From the NCBI RefSeq assembly GCF_004000235.1, contig NZ_RCIO01000002.1:192179-256178 (forward strand): 64,000 bases of DNA, written 5' to 3'. Of the stretch, positions 25,916 through 37,840 are shown piece by piece. Made by a program: the position numbers and the translations under genes. Under the pieces are notes generated by a model. It was given only the letters and a program-made list of their open reading frames with translations, was not told the DNA's origin and searched no databases. Position 1 is the stretch's first letter, and each line of letters opens with the position of its first letter. The stretch comes from Mesorhizobium sp. Z1-4. GTDB taxonomy: Bacteria > Pseudomonadota > Alphaproteobacteria > Rhizobiales > Rhizobiaceae.

Positions 25916-27085
25916 ATGCCGCTGGGCGATGGGCTGACCAACCATCCCTCTCTGGTTCAGCGCTACAACGATCTTGCCGAACAAGGAAAGCTGGCGCCCG
26001 ATCCGCGCCAGGTGGAAATCGCACGCGCCTTCGATGCGCTGCTTGACGAAATCACCACAAAACGTCTTGCCGCCAAAAAAAGCTCGCTTGGCTGGCTGTT
26101 CGCCAAACGCACGGAAAAGGAGCCGATCCGCGGGCTCTACATTCATGGCGGCGTCGGGCGCGGTAAGACGATGCTCATGGACATGTTCTTCGAGCTTCTG
26201 GCCGCAAAGCGCAAAAGGCGCGTGCACTTCAACGTGTTCATGGCCGATGTGCATGACCGCATTCACCGGCACCGACAGGCACTGAAGAAGGGCGAGACGA
26301 AAGAAACCGACCCCGTACCGCCGATCGCCAAGGCGCTGGCCGATGAAGCGTGGGTGCTGTGTTTCGACGAGTTTTCGGTAACGGACATCGCCGATGCAAT
26401 GATCCTGTCGCGGCTGTTTTCAGCGCTGTTCGGGCATGGCGTGGTGCTGGTTGCGACCTCCAACGTTGCGCCCGACAATCTCTACAAGGACGGGCTGAAC
26501 CGCGGGTTGTTCACGCCGTTCATCGGGATACTGAAAGAGCATGCGCGCATTCTCAATCTCGATTCCGAGACCGACTACCGGCTGCTGAAGCTCAACCGGC
26601 TGCCGGTCTATGTCACGCCGCTCGGGCCGCAGGCCGACGAGGAGCTGGACCGGGCCTGGTCAGCGGTCACCGAAGGCAAGGACGTTGCGACGGCTGAACT
26701 GGAGCTGAAGGGCCGCAGCATTCAGGTGCCACGCGCCGCCGGGCGCGCCGCCCGGTTCGATTTCGCCGATATCTGCCGGAAAGCGCTGGCTGCACGCGAC
26801 TACAACCTGATCGCCGACAGCTATGACACCATTTTCATCGACAATATTCCGGTCATGAACCGCGCGACACGCAACGAGGCGAAGCGGTTTATCCTGCTGA
26901 TCGACACGCTTTACGACCGCGGCAAGCGACTGATTGCCAGCGCTGCAAGACCGCCGGCGGAGCTTTATGCCGAAACCAGCGGTACCGAAGCCTTCGAGTT
27001 CGATCGCACCGTTTCGCGGCTGATCGAGATGCAAAGCCATGACTGGCCGGACGGTGGCGATGCGGCCAATCGCGCAGCGGAATGA
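25916..27085 (+). CDS. zapE: cell division protein ZapE (AFG1-like ATPase)
   Basis: A 389-residue AAA-type ATPase of the ZapE/AFG1 family, which associates with the division ring in bacteria and with protein quality control in mitochondria. Walker A is IHGGVGRGKTMLMDMF (near residue 78), Walker B is VLCFDEFSVTDIADAM (near 148), and sensor-1 is VLVATSNVAPDNLY. The C-terminal region DTIFIDNIPVMNRATRNEAKRFILLIDTLYDRGKRLI is diagnostic. Length is normal. It directly precedes the mdh-suc operon, an order conserved in rhizobia. Confidence 0.95.
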   Translation: MPLGDGLTNHPSLVQRYNDLAEQGKLAPDPRQVEIARAFDALLDEITTKRLAAKKSSLGWLFAKRTEKEPIRGLYIHGGVGRGKTMLMDMFFELLAAKRKRRVHFNVFMADVHDRIHRHRQALKKGETKETDPVPPIAKALADEAWVLCFDEFSVTDIADAMILSRLFSALFGHGVVLVATSNVAPDNLYKDGLNRGLFTPFIGILKEHARILNLDSETDYRLLKLNRLPVYVTPLGPQADEELDRAWSAVTEGKDVATAELELKGRSIQVPRAAGRAARFDFADICRKALAARDYNLIADSYDTIFIDNIPVMNRATRNEAKRFILLIDTLYDRGKRLIASAARPPAELYAETSGTEAFEFDRTVSRLIEMQSHDWPDGGDAANRAAE

Positions 27086-27232
27086 AGCCCTCAGGCAGCC
27101 CAGATGCGGAAAAGCTCACGCGCGAGTGAATAAACTTTGACGTTTACGTAAATCCCGAACGATCTAAACGATTGAAAACATTAGCGCGGCAATAATCGGT
27201 TGAGTTTTTACGTTGCCGCAGCTATGGCCTAG

Positions 27233-28306
<1,074 letters not shown>

Positions 28307-28318
28307 GGCGGACGCTTT

Positions 28319-29511
<1,193 letters not shown>

Positions 29512-29512
<1 letters not shown>

Positions 29513-29811
29513 TGATCAAGTTTGCTACATTCCTGATTTGTTTTACCTTTGTTGGGGCGGCTGCAGCTTGGGTGATCGATCGGATTTTCTCTGTTCGCTG
29601 GTCGGTGCCACTAACATTTCTGGGGATTATTGCGCTCGCCATAACGCCGTTCGTTCTGATGTTTTTGCAGCCAGCGGACCCACTTGACGCTGACGTGTTC
29701 GGGAACGAGGCGTTTGGAGTACTGCTTATGATTCTGTGCTGGCCTGCAGCCTTGGGGATGCTTCTTTCGTTATTGTTTCTCGCGCCGAACGTGGCGCTGC
29801 GGGAGAACTGA
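29512..29811 (+). CDS. small hypothetical membrane protein inserted between sucC and sucD
   Basis: A 99-residue protein with three to four hydrophobic segments (about residues 3-22, 30-52, 66-92) and no recognised domain. The GTG start overlaps the sucC stop by one base (TAGTG), so translation is probably coupled to sucC. Codon use is clearly more A+T rich than in the flanking suc genes (many TTT, ATT, TTA-type codons), which points to acquisition. The next gene, a cupin, starts 5 bp after it. No function can be given. Confidence 0.65.
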
Positions 29812-29815
29812 CTTC

Positions 29816-30187
29816 ATGCCTCCGCGCAAAATCAGCCTTGTCGAGGCGGCGCAAAGCAAGATCGACAGGGTTTTCGATCCCCACATCGCCGGGGACGTGA
29901 ATGAATCCCAGGTGAAGGTGGCCAAGTTTGGCGAAACCTTCGAATGGCATTCTCATGACAATGAGGACGAAGCCTTTCTGGTGCTTCAGGGGCGCATCGC
30001 GATCGACTTTCGCGATGGGCCTGTGGAGCTTGGCGAGGGCGAGTTCATCGTCGTGCCGAAGACGGTGGAGCACCGGCCGCGCTCTCTGACAGCGGAGCCG
30101 ATCGTGCTGATGTTCGAACCGGCGACGACCGTCAACACAGGCAACAACCCGGGCGAACTGACCCGGACCGAACTTAAGCGATTGTAG
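29816..30187 (+). CDS. cupin domain protein
   Basis: A 123-residue single-cupin protein. The metal-binding motif is [26 protein letters not shown] (His-His-Glu spacing) and the second motif is [15 protein letters not shown]. Cupins of this kind bind a divalent metal and may act as sugar or small-molecule isomerases or sensors; no substrate is evident. It is placed 5 bp after the membrane protein and 8 bp before sucD, so it is cotranscribed with the TCA genes. Its base composition is like the host genome. Confidence 0.88.
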   Translation: MPPRKISLVEAAQSKIDRVFDPHIAGDVNESQVKVAKFGETFEWHSHDNEDEAFLVLQGRIAIDFRDGPVELGEGEFIVVPKTVEHRPRSLTAEPIVLMFEPATTVNTGNNPGELTRTELKRL

Positions 30188-30195
30188 GAAGCCGT

Positions 30196-31098
30196 ATGTC
30201 CATACTCGTCAACAAAGACACCAGGGTTCTCGTGCAGGGCCTGACCGGCAACACCGGCACGTTCCACACCGAACAGGCGCTGGCCTACCACGGAACCAAG
30301 ATGGTGGGCGGCATTCACCCCAAGAAGGGCGGTACGAGCTGGACCGGCGCGGGCGGCCAGGAACTGCCGATCTTCGCCTCCGTGGCCGAGGGCAAGGAAG
30401 CGACCGGTGCCACGGCTTCGGTGGTGTATGTTCCCCCCGCAGGGGCTGCCGGCGCCATCATCGAAGCGATCGAGGCCGAAATTCCACTGATCGTGTGCAT
30501 CACCGAGGGCATTCCGGTTTCGGACATGGTGAAGGTGAAGGCGCGGCTCGACAGGTCGAGCTCCAGGCTGATCGGCCCCAACTGCCCCGGCGTTCTGACG
30601 CCCGACGAATGCAAGATCGGCATCATGCCCGGCAACATCTTCAAGAAGGGCTCGGTGGGCGTGGTCTCGCGTTCCGGAACGCTTACATATGAGGCCGTGT
30701 ATCAGACGACGGTGGAAGGCCTTGGCCAGACGACGGCGGTCGGCATTGGCGGCGACCCGGTGAAGGGCACTGAGTTCATCGACGTGCTGGAGATGTTCCT
30801 GGCCGACGACGAAACGACCTCGATCATCATGATCGGCGAAATCGGCGGTTCGGCAGAGGAAGATGCGGCACAGTTCATCAAAGATGAGGCGAAGAAGGGT
30901 CGCGCCAAACCAATGGCCGGCTTCATCGCCGGGCGCACAGCGCCTCCCGGACGCACCATGGGCCATGCCGGCGCGGTGATTTCGGGCGGCAAGGGCGGCG
31001 CGGAAGACAAGATTGCGGCAATGGAAGCCGCCGGCATCAAGGTTTCGCCTTCACCGGCCCGGCTGGGCAAGACGCTGGTGGAAGCGATCAAGGGTTAA
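30196..31098 (+). CDS. sucD: succinyl-CoA synthetase alpha subunit
   Basis: A 300-residue CoA-binding subunit that carries the active-site phosphohistidine in [17 protein letters not shown]. The N-terminal CoA-binding Rossmann domain reads [29 protein letters not shown] and [21 protein letters not shown] follows. Length is typical. With SucC it makes succinate and nucleoside triphosphate from succinyl-CoA in the TCA cycle. It lies in the mdh-sucC-(two inserts)-sucD-sucA-sucB operon. Confidence 0.97.
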   Translation: MSILVNKDTRVLVQGLTGNTGTFHTEQALAYHGTKMVGGIHPKKGGTSWTGAGGQELPIFASVAEGKEATGATASVVYVPPAGAAGAIIEAIEAEIPLIVCITEGIPVSDMVKVKARLDRSSSRLIGPNCPGVLTPDECKIGIMPGNIFKKGSVGVVSRSGTLTYEAVYQTTVEGLGQTTAVGIGGDPVKGTEFIDVLEMFLADDETTSIIMIGEIGGSAEEDAAQFIKDEAKKGRAKPMAGFIAGRTAPPGRTMGHAGAVISGGKGGAEDKIAAMEAAGIKVSPSPARLGKTLVEAIKG

Positions 31099-31185
31099 GG
31101 CAATAGGGGAGTAGGGCAGTAAGGCAGTAGGGGCAAAAAGCTGACAACCTACCTATTGCACTTCTGCCATATTCACCCACTGCCT
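31099..31185. repeat. short direct and inverted repeats between sucD and sucA
   Basis: The 126-bp gap holds tandem GGCAGTAAGGCAGTAGGG-like units and an inverted pair GCAATAGG (31100-31107)/CCTATTGC (31152-31159). It may form an mRNA hairpin between sucD and sucA that changes their relative expression. Confidence 0.4.
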
Positions 31186-31224
31186 TCATAAAAGGAGACG
31201 GCGCGCAAGGACGCCGAACACAAG

Positions 31225-34209
31225 ATGGCACGCCAGGACCAGGCTAACGACCAATTTTCGCTGACCTCGTTTTTGTACGGCGGCAACGCCGCCTATATCG
31301 AGCAGCTCTATGCCGACTACCAGGACGACCCGAACAAGGTGGACGCCGCCTGGCGCGACTTTTTCAGCGCGCTGAAGGACGATGCCGGCGATGTGAGGAA
31401 GAATGCCCGGGGCGCTTCGTGGAAGGCCAAGGGCTGGCCGCTCGCCGCCAATGGCGAGCTGGTGTCGGCGCTCGACGGCGACTGGGGCCAGGTCGAGAAG
31501 CACATCTCGACCAAACTGAAGTCGAAAGCCGCGGCGAATGGCGCGGCGCCGACCGATGCCGATGTTATGCGGGCAACACGCGATTCGGTGCGCGCGATCA
31601 TGATGATCCGCGCCTACCGCATGCGCGGTCACCTGCACGCCGATCTCGACCCGCTCGGCATCGCCAAGCCGCTCGAAGACTATAACGAGCTTTCGCCCGA
31701 GGCCTACGGTTTCGAAGCGGACGACTTCGACAGACCGATTTTCATCGACCATGTTCTGGGGCTCGAATTCGCGACCATCCGCGAGATGCTCGACATCCTG
31801 AAGCGGACCTATTGCTCGACCATCGGCGTGGAGTTCATGCACATCTCGAATCCGGCCGAGAAGGCATGGATTCAGGAGCGTATCGAAGGGCCGGACAAGG
31901 GCGTCGAATTCACCAAGAACGGCAAGCTGGCGATTCTGCACAAGCTGATCGAGTCGGAAGGCTTCGAGCAGTTTATCGACGTCAAATACAAGGGCACCAA
32001 GCGCTTCGGCCTGGATGGCGGCGAGTCGCTGATCCCCGCACTCGAGCAGATCATCAAGCGCGGCGGCGCGATGGGGCTGAAGGAGGTGGTGCTCGGCATG
32101 GCCCACCGCGGCCGTCTCAACGTGCTCAGCCAGGTGATGGCCAAGCCGCACCGCGCCATCTTCCACGAATTCAAGGGCGGTTCCTTTGCGCCCGACGACG
32201 TGGAGGGCTCGGGCGATGTGAAGTACCACCTTGGCGCCTCGTCGGACCGCGAGTTCGACGGCAACAAGGTGCATCTGTCGCTGACTGCAAACCCATCGCA
32301 TCTGGAAATCGTGAACCCGGTGGTGATGGGCAAGGCGCGCGCCAAGCAGGACCAGATCAGCGGCCGCAAGCGCGAGGAAATCGTGCCGCTGGAAGAACGC
32401 GTGAAGGTTCTGCCGCTGCTTCTGCACGGCGATGCGGCCTTTGCCGGACAGGGCGTCGTGGCCGAATGCCTCGGGCTTTCGGGCCTGCGCGGCCACCGCG
32501 TGGCCGGCACGGTGCATTTCATCATCAACAACCAGATCGGTTTCACCACCAATCCGCGTTTCTCGCGCTCTTCGCCTTATCCCTCGGACGTGGCGAAGAT
32601 GATCGAGGCGCCGATTTTCCATGTGAATGGCGACGACCCGGAAGCCGTGGTCTATGCCGCGAAGGTTGCGACCGAGTTCCGCATGACGTTCCACAAGCCG
32701 GTCGTCATCGACATGTTCTGCTACCGCCGCTTCGGGCACAATGAGGGCGACGAGCCGGCGTTCACGCAGCCGATCATGTACAAGGAGATCCGCAAGCATC
32801 CGACCGTGGTGGAGCTCTACGGCAAACGCCTGGTCGAGGAAGGGCTGATCGGCCAGGACGAACTCGACAAGATGCGTGCCGACTGGCGCGCCAATCTGGA
32901 AGCCGAATTCGAGGCGGGCCAGGCCTACAAGCCCAACAAGGCCGACTGGCTCGACGGCGCCTGGAGCGGCCTGCGCACGGCCGACAATGAGGACGAACAG
33001 CGCCGCGGCAAGACCGCGGTACCGCTGAAGACGCTGAAAGAAGTCGGCAAGAAGCTCTCCGACGTGCCGGACGATTTCGAGGTCCACCGCACGATCAAGC
33101 GGTTCATGGACAACCGCCGCAAGATGATCGAAAGCGGCGAGGGCATCGACTGGTCGATGGCCGAGGCGCTGGCCTTCGGCTCAATCCTGCTCGACGGCAA
33201 TCCGATCCGGCTTTCCGGCCAGGATTCGGAGCGCGGCACCTTTTCGCAGCGGCACTCGGTGCTTTACGACCAGCGGGACGAGAACCGCTATATCCCGCTC
33301 AACCATCTCGGTCCGCAGCAGGCGCATTACGAGGTCATCAACTCGATGCTGTCGGAAGAGGCCGTGCTCGGTTTCGAATATGGCTACTCGCTCGCCGAGC
33401 CCAACGCACTGACCCTTTGGGAAGCGCAGTTCGGTGACTTCGTGAACGGCGCGCAGGTGGTGATCGACCAGTTCATCTCGTCGGGCGAGCGCAAATGGCT
33501 CCGAATGTCGGGCCTGGTGATGCTTCTGCCGCATGGCTACGAAGGCCAGGGACCGGAGCATTCCTCGGCGCGGCTTGAGCGCTTCCTGCAGCAATGCGCG
33601 GAAGACAATATGCAGGTGGCGAACATCACGACGCCGGCAAACTACTTCCATGCATTGAGGCGCCAGCTGAAGCGCGACTTCCGCAAGCCGCTGATCCTGA
33701 TGTCGCCGAAATCGCTGCTGAGGCACAAGCGGGCGGTCTCGCAGCTTTCGGAAATGGCGGGCGAAAGCACGTTCCACCGGCTGTTGTGGGACGATGCCCA
33801 GATGCTGCCGGACCAGCCGATCAAGCTGGTCAAGGACTCAAAGATCAGGCGCGTGGTGCTGTGCTCGGGCAAGGTCTATTTCGACCTCTATGAGGAGCGG
33901 GAAAAGCGCGGCGTCAACGATGTCTATCTGCTGCGCGTCGAGCAGCTCTACCCGTTCCCCGCCAAGGCGCTGATCAATGAGTTGTCGCGTTTCCGCAACG
34001 CGGAGATGGTGTGGTGCCAGGAAGAGCCGAAGAATATGGGCGCCTGGGCCTTCATCGACCCCTATCTGGAATGGGTGCTGGCGCATATCGACGCCAAACA
34101 TCAGCGGGTGCGTTATGCCGGACGGCCGGCAGCGGCTTCGCCGGCAACCGGACTGATGTCGAAACATCTGTCGCAGCTTGAATCATTCCTGGAAGACGCG
34201 CTCGGCTGA
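31225..34209 (+). CDS. sucA: 2-oxoglutarate dehydrogenase E1 component
   Basis: A 994-residue thiamine diphosphate-dependent decarboxylase, the E1 subunit of the 2-oxoglutarate dehydrogenase complex. The N-terminal FLYGGNAAYIEQLYADYQDDPNKVDAAWRDFF segment is the part that contacts E2. Then come MGLKEVVLGMAHRGRLNVL, LLLHGDAAFAGQGVVAE (TDP/Mg site), HFIINNQIGFTTNP and the transketolase-like C-terminal half with HGYEGQGPEHSSARLERFLQ. Full length. The ribosome binding site is weak (AGGACG about 10 nt upstream). sucB follows after 35 bp. Confidence 0.97.
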   Translation: MARQDQANDQFSLTSFLYGGNAAYIEQLYADYQDDPNKVDAAWRDFFSALKDDAGDVRKNARGASWKAKGWPLAANGELVSALDGDWGQVEKHISTKLKSKAAANGAAPTDADVMRATRDSVRAIMMIRAYRMRGHLHADLDPLGIAKPLEDYNELSPEAYGFEADDFDRPIFIDHVLGLEFATIREMLDILKRTYCSTIGVEFMHISNPAEKAWIQERIEGPDKGVEFTKNGKLAILHKLIESEGFEQFIDVKYKGTKRFGLDGGESLIPALEQIIKRGGAMGLKEVVLGMAHRGRLNVLSQVMAKPHRAIFHEFKGGSFAPDDVEGSGDVKYHLGASSDREFDGNKVHLSLTANPSHLEIVNPVVMGKARAKQDQISGRKREEIVPLEERVKVLPLLLHGDAAFAGQGVVAECLGLSGLRGHRVAGTVHFIINNQIGFTTNPRFSRSSPYPSDVAKMIEAPIFHVNGDDPEAVVYAAKVATEFRMTFHKPVVIDMFCYRRFGHNEGDEPAFTQPIMYKEIRKHPTVVELYGKRLVEEGLIGQDELDKMRADWRANLEAEFEAGQAYKPNKADWLDGAWSGLRTADNEDEQRRGKTAVPLKTLKEVGKKLSDVPDDFEVHRTIKRFMDNRRKMIESGEGIDWSMAEALAFGSILLDGNPIRLSGQDSERGTFSQRHSVLYDQRDENRYIPLNHLGPQQAHYEVINSMLSEEAVLGFEYGYSLAEPNALTLWEAQFGDFVNGAQVVIDQFISSGERKWLRMSGLVMLLPHGYEGQGPEHSSARLERFLQQCAEDNMQVANITTPANYFHALRRQLKRDFRKPLILMSPKSLLRHKRAVSQLSEMAGESTFHRLLWDDAQMLPDQPIKLVKDSKIRRVVLCSGKVYFDLYEEREKRGVNDVYLLRVEQLYPFPAKALINELSRFRNAEMVWCQEEPKNMGAWAFIDPYLEWVLAHIDAKHQRVRYAGRPAAASPATGLMSKHLSQLESFLEDALG

Positions 34210-34244
34210 GCCGGGCAAACTAGAAAAGGCAACGGACCAGAACC

Positions 34245-35459
34245 ATGGCTACCGAAATCCGCGTACCCGCACTGGGCGAATCCGTCACCGAAGCCACGAT
34301 CGGCCAGTGGTTCAAGAAGGCAGGCGATGCTGTCGCCGCCGACGAGACACTGGTGGAACTCGAAACCGACAAGGTGACGCTTGAAGTTCCCGCGCCCGCC
34401 GCTGGAACGCTTTCCGAAATCACTGTCAAGGAAGGCGAGACCGTCGAGGTCGGCGCGCTGCTTGGCATGATCGCCGAAGGAGCAGGCGCACCTGCCGCCA
34501 AGGCCGAGGAAAAGCCCGCGGAGAAAAAGACCGAACCGGCACCGAAGGCCGAAGCGGCCGAGAAAGGCGACATGCCCGCCTCGCCCGCCGCGTCGAAGAT
34601 GATGGCAGAGAAGGGTCTGTCGGACGGTCAGGTTGAAGGCAGCGGCAAGCGCGGCCAGGTGCTGAAGGAAGATGTACTCTCGGCGATCTCGAAGGGCGCT
34701 GCCTCTTCTCCGGCCGAGGCACCAGCAGCGGCGCGCGCGCCGTCGCCGGCCAGCGACGAAACGCGTGAGGAGCGGGTGAAGATGACCCGCCTGCGCCAGA
34801 CCATCGCGCGACGCCTCAAGGATGCCCAGAACACCGCCGCGATGCTGACCACCTTCAACGAGGTGGACATGGGCGCAGTGATGGATCTGCGGTCCAAATA
34901 CAAGGAGCTGTTCGAGAAGAAGCACGGCGTGAAGCTCGGCTTCATGGGCTTCTTCACCAAGGCGGTGTGTCACGCGCTGAAAGAGGTCCCGGCGGTGAAT
35001 GCCGAGATCGACGGCACCGACATCATCTACAAGAACTTCTGCCACATCGGCGTGGCAGTGGGCACCGACAAGGGCCTTGTGGTGCCGGTGGTACGCGATG
35101 CCGACCAGATGGGAATAGCCGAGGTCGAGAAGGAAATCGGCCGGCTCGGCGTGGCCGCGCGCGACGGCAAGCTCTCCATGGCAGACATGCAGGGCGGCAC
35201 CTTTACCATCTCCAATGGCGGCGTTTACGGCTCGCTGATGTCGACGCCGATCCTGAACGCACCGCAGTCCGGCATCCTGGGCATGCACAAGATCCAGGAA
35301 CGGCCGATGGTGGTCGGTGGTCAGGTGGCGGTGCGGCCGATGATGTATCTGGCGCTCAGCTACGATCATCGTATCGTGGACGGCAAGGAGGCCGTGACTT
35401 TCCTCGTCCGCGTCAAGGAAAGCCTGGAAGACCCCGAGCGGCTGGTGCTGGATCTGTAG
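34245..35459 (+). CDS. sucB: 2-oxoglutarate dehydrogenase E2 (dihydrolipoyllysine succinyltransferase)
   Basis: A 404-residue E2 subunit. Domains in order: lipoyl domain (about 1-77) with the lipoylated Lys in [16 protein letters not shown]; a Pro/Ala/Lys linker; the peripheral-subunit-binding domain (about 107-145, [22 protein letters not shown]); a second linker; and the catalytic acyltransferase domain ending [19 protein letters not shown], with the active His near 376. It forms the core that binds SucA and the E3 encoded by lpdA 2.8 kb downstream. Confidence 0.97.
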   Translation: MATEIRVPALGESVTEATIGQWFKKAGDAVAADETLVELETDKVTLEVPAPAAGTLSEITVKEGETVEVGALLGMIAEGAGAPAAKAEEKPAEKKTEPAPKAEAAEKGDMPASPAASKMMAEKGLSDGQVEGSGKRGQVLKEDVLSAISKGAASSPAEAPAAARAPSPASDETREERVKMTRLRQTIARRLKDAQNTAAMLTTFNEVDMGAVMDLRSKYKELFEKKHGVKLGFMGFFTKAVCHALKEVPAVNAEIDGTDIIYKNFCHIGVAVGTDKGLVVPVVRDADQMGIAEVEKEIGRLGVAARDGKLSMADMQGGTFTISNGGVYGSLMSTPILNAPQSGILGMHKIQERPMVVGGQVAVRPMMYLALSYDHRIVDGKEAVTFLVRVKESLEDPERLVLDL

Positions 35460-35502
35460 GCAAGGTAGGCTTCGCAACGCCAGCTCTTCGACGAGGTGCA
35501 AA

Positions 35503-35886
35503 ATGCGTCAGCTGTTTCGAACACTATTGTGCGCCGCGTTGATCGCCGGCGGCTACCTTGTCCCTCTTGCCACGGGACCGGCGATTGCGCAGGTGCAGAC
35601 CTCTGTCGGGATTGCCGACGTTACAGGCGTCTATGACGTTTTCGGGCGCAACACCGACGGTTCGGGCTATCGCGGCGTTCTGTCTATCGAGCAAGAGGGC
35701 GGGCAAGCGGTGCTCAGCTGGACAGTTGGCGCACAAAGCTATCAGGGACGCGGCGCATTCGCGGGCAATGTGCTTGTGGTGGAATGGGGCGCAAAGCACC
35801 CGGTCATCTATGTCGTTGGTTCAGATGGCACGCTGATGGGAACCTGGGACGACGGACTGGCGCTTGAACGCGCGGTGCGGCGTTGA
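35503..35886 (+). CDS. secreted hypothetical protein, 127 aa
   Basis: A short protein with a signal peptide (basic MRQLFR, hydrophobic core to about residue 27, AIA-Q cleavage likely near 29). The mature part is a small beta-rich domain of about 95 residues: TGVYDVFGRNTDGSGYRGVLSIEQEGGQAVLSWTVGAQSYQGRGAFAGNVLVVEWG, like small beta-sandwich domains of unknown function seen in rhizobia. No catalytic residue pattern. It follows sucB by 43 bp and precedes a LysE gene by 4 bp, so it is probably cotranscribed. Confidence 0.7.
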   Translation: MRQLFRTLLCAALIAGGYLVPLATGPAIAQVQTSVGIADVTGVYDVFGRNTDGSGYRGVLSIEQEGGQAVLSWTVGAQSYQGRGAFAGNVLVVEWGAKHPVIYVVGSDGTLMGTWDDGLALERAVRR

Positions 35887-35890
35887 TCCG

Positions 35891-36505
35891 ATGAGCATCG
35901 AATATCTGATCACCTCACTGATCATCGTCCTTATACCGGGTACCGGTGTGGTCTACACCGTGATGACTGGCCTTTCGGCCGGACGGCAGGCGAGCATCGC
36001 CGCGGCCTTCGGCTGCACGCTCGGCATCATACCCGCACTGCTTGCATCGGTGGCCGGGCTGGCGGCGATCCTGCACACCAGTGCGGTGCTTTTCCAGGTG
36101 CTCAAATATGCGGGCGCGGCCTATCTCATCTATCTGGCATGGAGGACGTTGCGGGAAACCGGCGCTGCAGATACCGGGCAGACGCAGCCGACCGGGCGGC
36201 GGCTGCTGCCGACGGTGCGGACCGCGTTCCTGATCAACATCCTCAATCCGAAACTTTCGGTGTTTTTTCTGGCCTTCCTGCCGCAGTTCATCGACCCTGC
36301 CGCCGGTTCGGCGGTGCCGCAGCTGCTGGTGCTTGGCAGCGTATTCATGGCGATGACCTTCGCTGTCTTCGTCGTCTATGGCAGCTTCGCGGCCATGATC
36401 GGGGCAAGGCTGATCAACAGCGAAGCCTTCATGCGCTGGATGCGGCGCGGCGTGGCGGCCGCCTTTGCCGCATTCGGCCTGCGACTGGCTCTCGGCGAGC
36501 GGTAG
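35891..36505 (+). CDS. LysE/RhtB family amino-acid exporter
   Basis: A 204-residue inner-membrane protein of the LysE/RhtB family with five to six helices. Opening MSIEYLITSLIIVLIPGTGVVYTVMTGLSAGRQASIAAAFGCTLG carries the family's conserved proline/glycine region near residues 15-30, and FLINILNPKLSVFFLAFLPQFI is the second signature. It exports amino acids or related metabolites; the substrate cannot be told. Start MSIEYL at 35891 is preferred to an upstream in-frame start that overlaps the preceding gene. Located in the sucB-lpdA interval. Confidence 0.9.
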   Translation: MSIEYLITSLIIVLIPGTGVVYTVMTGLSAGRQASIAAAFGCTLGIIPALLASVAGLAAILHTSAVLFQVLKYAGAAYLIYLAWRTLRETGAADTGQTQPTGRRLLPTVRTAFLINILNPKLSVFFLAFLPQFIDPAAGSAVPQLLVLGSVFMAMTFAVFVVYGSFAAMIGARLINSEAFMRWMRRGVAAAFAAFGLRLALGER

Positions 36506-36534
36506 CTTTCGTGTTGAAGGGCGGGAACAGGCGC

Positions 36535-37026
36535 ATGTCGAAGGCTCTCGCCGGCTTCCTGGGCGGAACCTGCCTGCTTGTCGCATCGCCTGCCGTTGCC
36601 GCCTGCCCGGTCGAACTTGCGACCTATGCAGGGCAGGGCGGAACGATGGCAATCGAGTTCCGGCCCACAAGTGCCTCGGTTACCGTGACCAACAGTTTCC
36701 GGTTTCTTGCCGGCGAGCGGGCGCTCGACGGTATCGTGATGTGGACGGCGGGGGCCGCGCGTTCCTGGGGCATCGTCATGGACGGCTGCCCCGAAGGCGA
36801 CCTCACCGGCGCCGAGATATCCGAATGCACGCTTTGGGAAGGCGTCGTCTACGCCATCGATGCCGATGGCAAGGTCGGGCTTCTGCCCGCCGAGGGTCAG
36901 CCTGCGCCGCAGACGCTGATCCTCGCCGATCTCGGGCCCTGGCTCAGCCAGTCGGAGGCCTGGCGCGCAGCCGGCTCGCTCGCAGAGCCGTGGGATGTGT
37001 TCACGCTTTCGGGGTGCCAGGAATGA
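36535..37026 (+). CDS. secreted hypothetical protein with four cysteines, 163 aa
   Basis: No domain recognised. A signal peptide (MSKALAGFLGGTCLLVASPAVAA, cleavage near residue 23) is followed by a 140-residue mature region with four cysteines (in AACPVE, DGCPEG, SECTLWE and SGCQE), suggesting two disulfides in the periplasm. An alternative GTG start at 36511 would add eight residues. The stop overlaps the following SDR start by 4 bp (ATGA), linking it to that gene. Confidence 0.65.
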   Translation: MSKALAGFLGGTCLLVASPAVAACPVELATYAGQGGTMAIEFRPTSASVTVTNSFRFLAGERALDGIVMWTAGAARSWGIVMDGCPEGDLTGAEISECTLWEGVVYAIDADGKVGLLPAEGQPAPQTLILADLGPWLSQSEAWRAAGSLAEPWDVFTLSGCQE

Positions 37027-37778
37027 ACAGCCAAGCGAAATCGCTGCTGGTAACGGGCGGTAGCCGCGGCATCGGCGCGGCCATATCGCGGCTGGCGGCA
37101 CGCAAGGGCTGGCGCGTGGCGGTGAACTTCGTGCGTGACGAGGACGCAGCCGGCCGGATCGTGGCTGACATCGAACAGGCGGGCGGCGAGGCATTTGCCG
37201 TTCAGGGCGATGTGGGCAGCGAGGCAGACGTGCTTGCGATGTTCGACGCGGTCGACAGGCGCTTCGGCCGTCTCGACGGACTGGTGAACAATGCCGGCGT
37301 GGTGGATGTCGCGAGCCGCGTCGACGAGATGAGCCTGGAGAGGATCGAGCGCATGCTGCGCATCAACGTCACCGGCTCGATCCTGTGCGCTCGCGAGGCG
37401 GTGAAACGCATGTCGACGCGGTATGGCGGCAAAGGCGGTGCCATCGTCAACCTCTCCTCGGCGGCGGCAACGCTGGGGTCGCCAGGTATCTATGTCGATT
37501 ATGCCGCCAGCAAGGGTGCGATCGACGTGTTCACTCTCGGTCTGGCGCGCGAGGTTGCTGCCGAGGGCATACGGGTGAACGCAGTCAGGCCTGGTATCAT
37601 CGATACCGAAATCCATGCTTCCGGCGGCGACCCCGACCGGGTGGCGAAGATGCGCGACATGCTGCCGATGAAGCGCGAAGGCACGGCGGACGAGGTGGCC
37701 GAGGCGATCTGGTGGCTGTTGTCCGATGCGGCGTCCTATACGACAGGCGCCGTTGTCGATGTGACGGGCGGACGCTGA
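37023..37778 (+). CDS. SDR family NAD(P)-dependent oxidoreductase
   Basis: A 251-residue classical short-chain dehydrogenase. Cofactor motif LLVTGGSRGIGAAISRLAARKG, the NNAG motif in GLVNNAGVVD, the active-site Ser in NLSSAAATLGSPGIYVDYAASKGAIDVFTLGLA with the Y-x3-K pair (YAASK), and the C-terminal TGAVVDVTGG. Substrate unknown; similar proteins are annotated as glucose 1-dehydrogenase or 3-oxoacyl-ACP reductase-like. The gene overlaps the preceding one by 4 bp. Confidence 0.93.
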   Translation: MNSQAKSLLVTGGSRGIGAAISRLAARKGWRVAVNFVRDEDAAGRIVADIEQAGGEAFAVQGDVGSEADVLAMFDAVDRRFGRLDGLVNNAGVVDVASRVDEMSLERIERMLRINVTGSILCAREAVKRMSTRYGGKGGAIVNLSSAAATLGSPGIYVDYAASKGAIDVFTLGLAREVAAEGIRVNAVRPGIIDTEIHASGGDPDRVAKMRDMLPMKREGTADEVAEAIWWLLSDAASYTTGAVVDVTGGR

Positions 37779-37840
37779 GAAATGGCCGTTCACGCAGCCA
37801 AATGGACCATTATGCACGCGGCATCAAAAGGAGTTGGCGG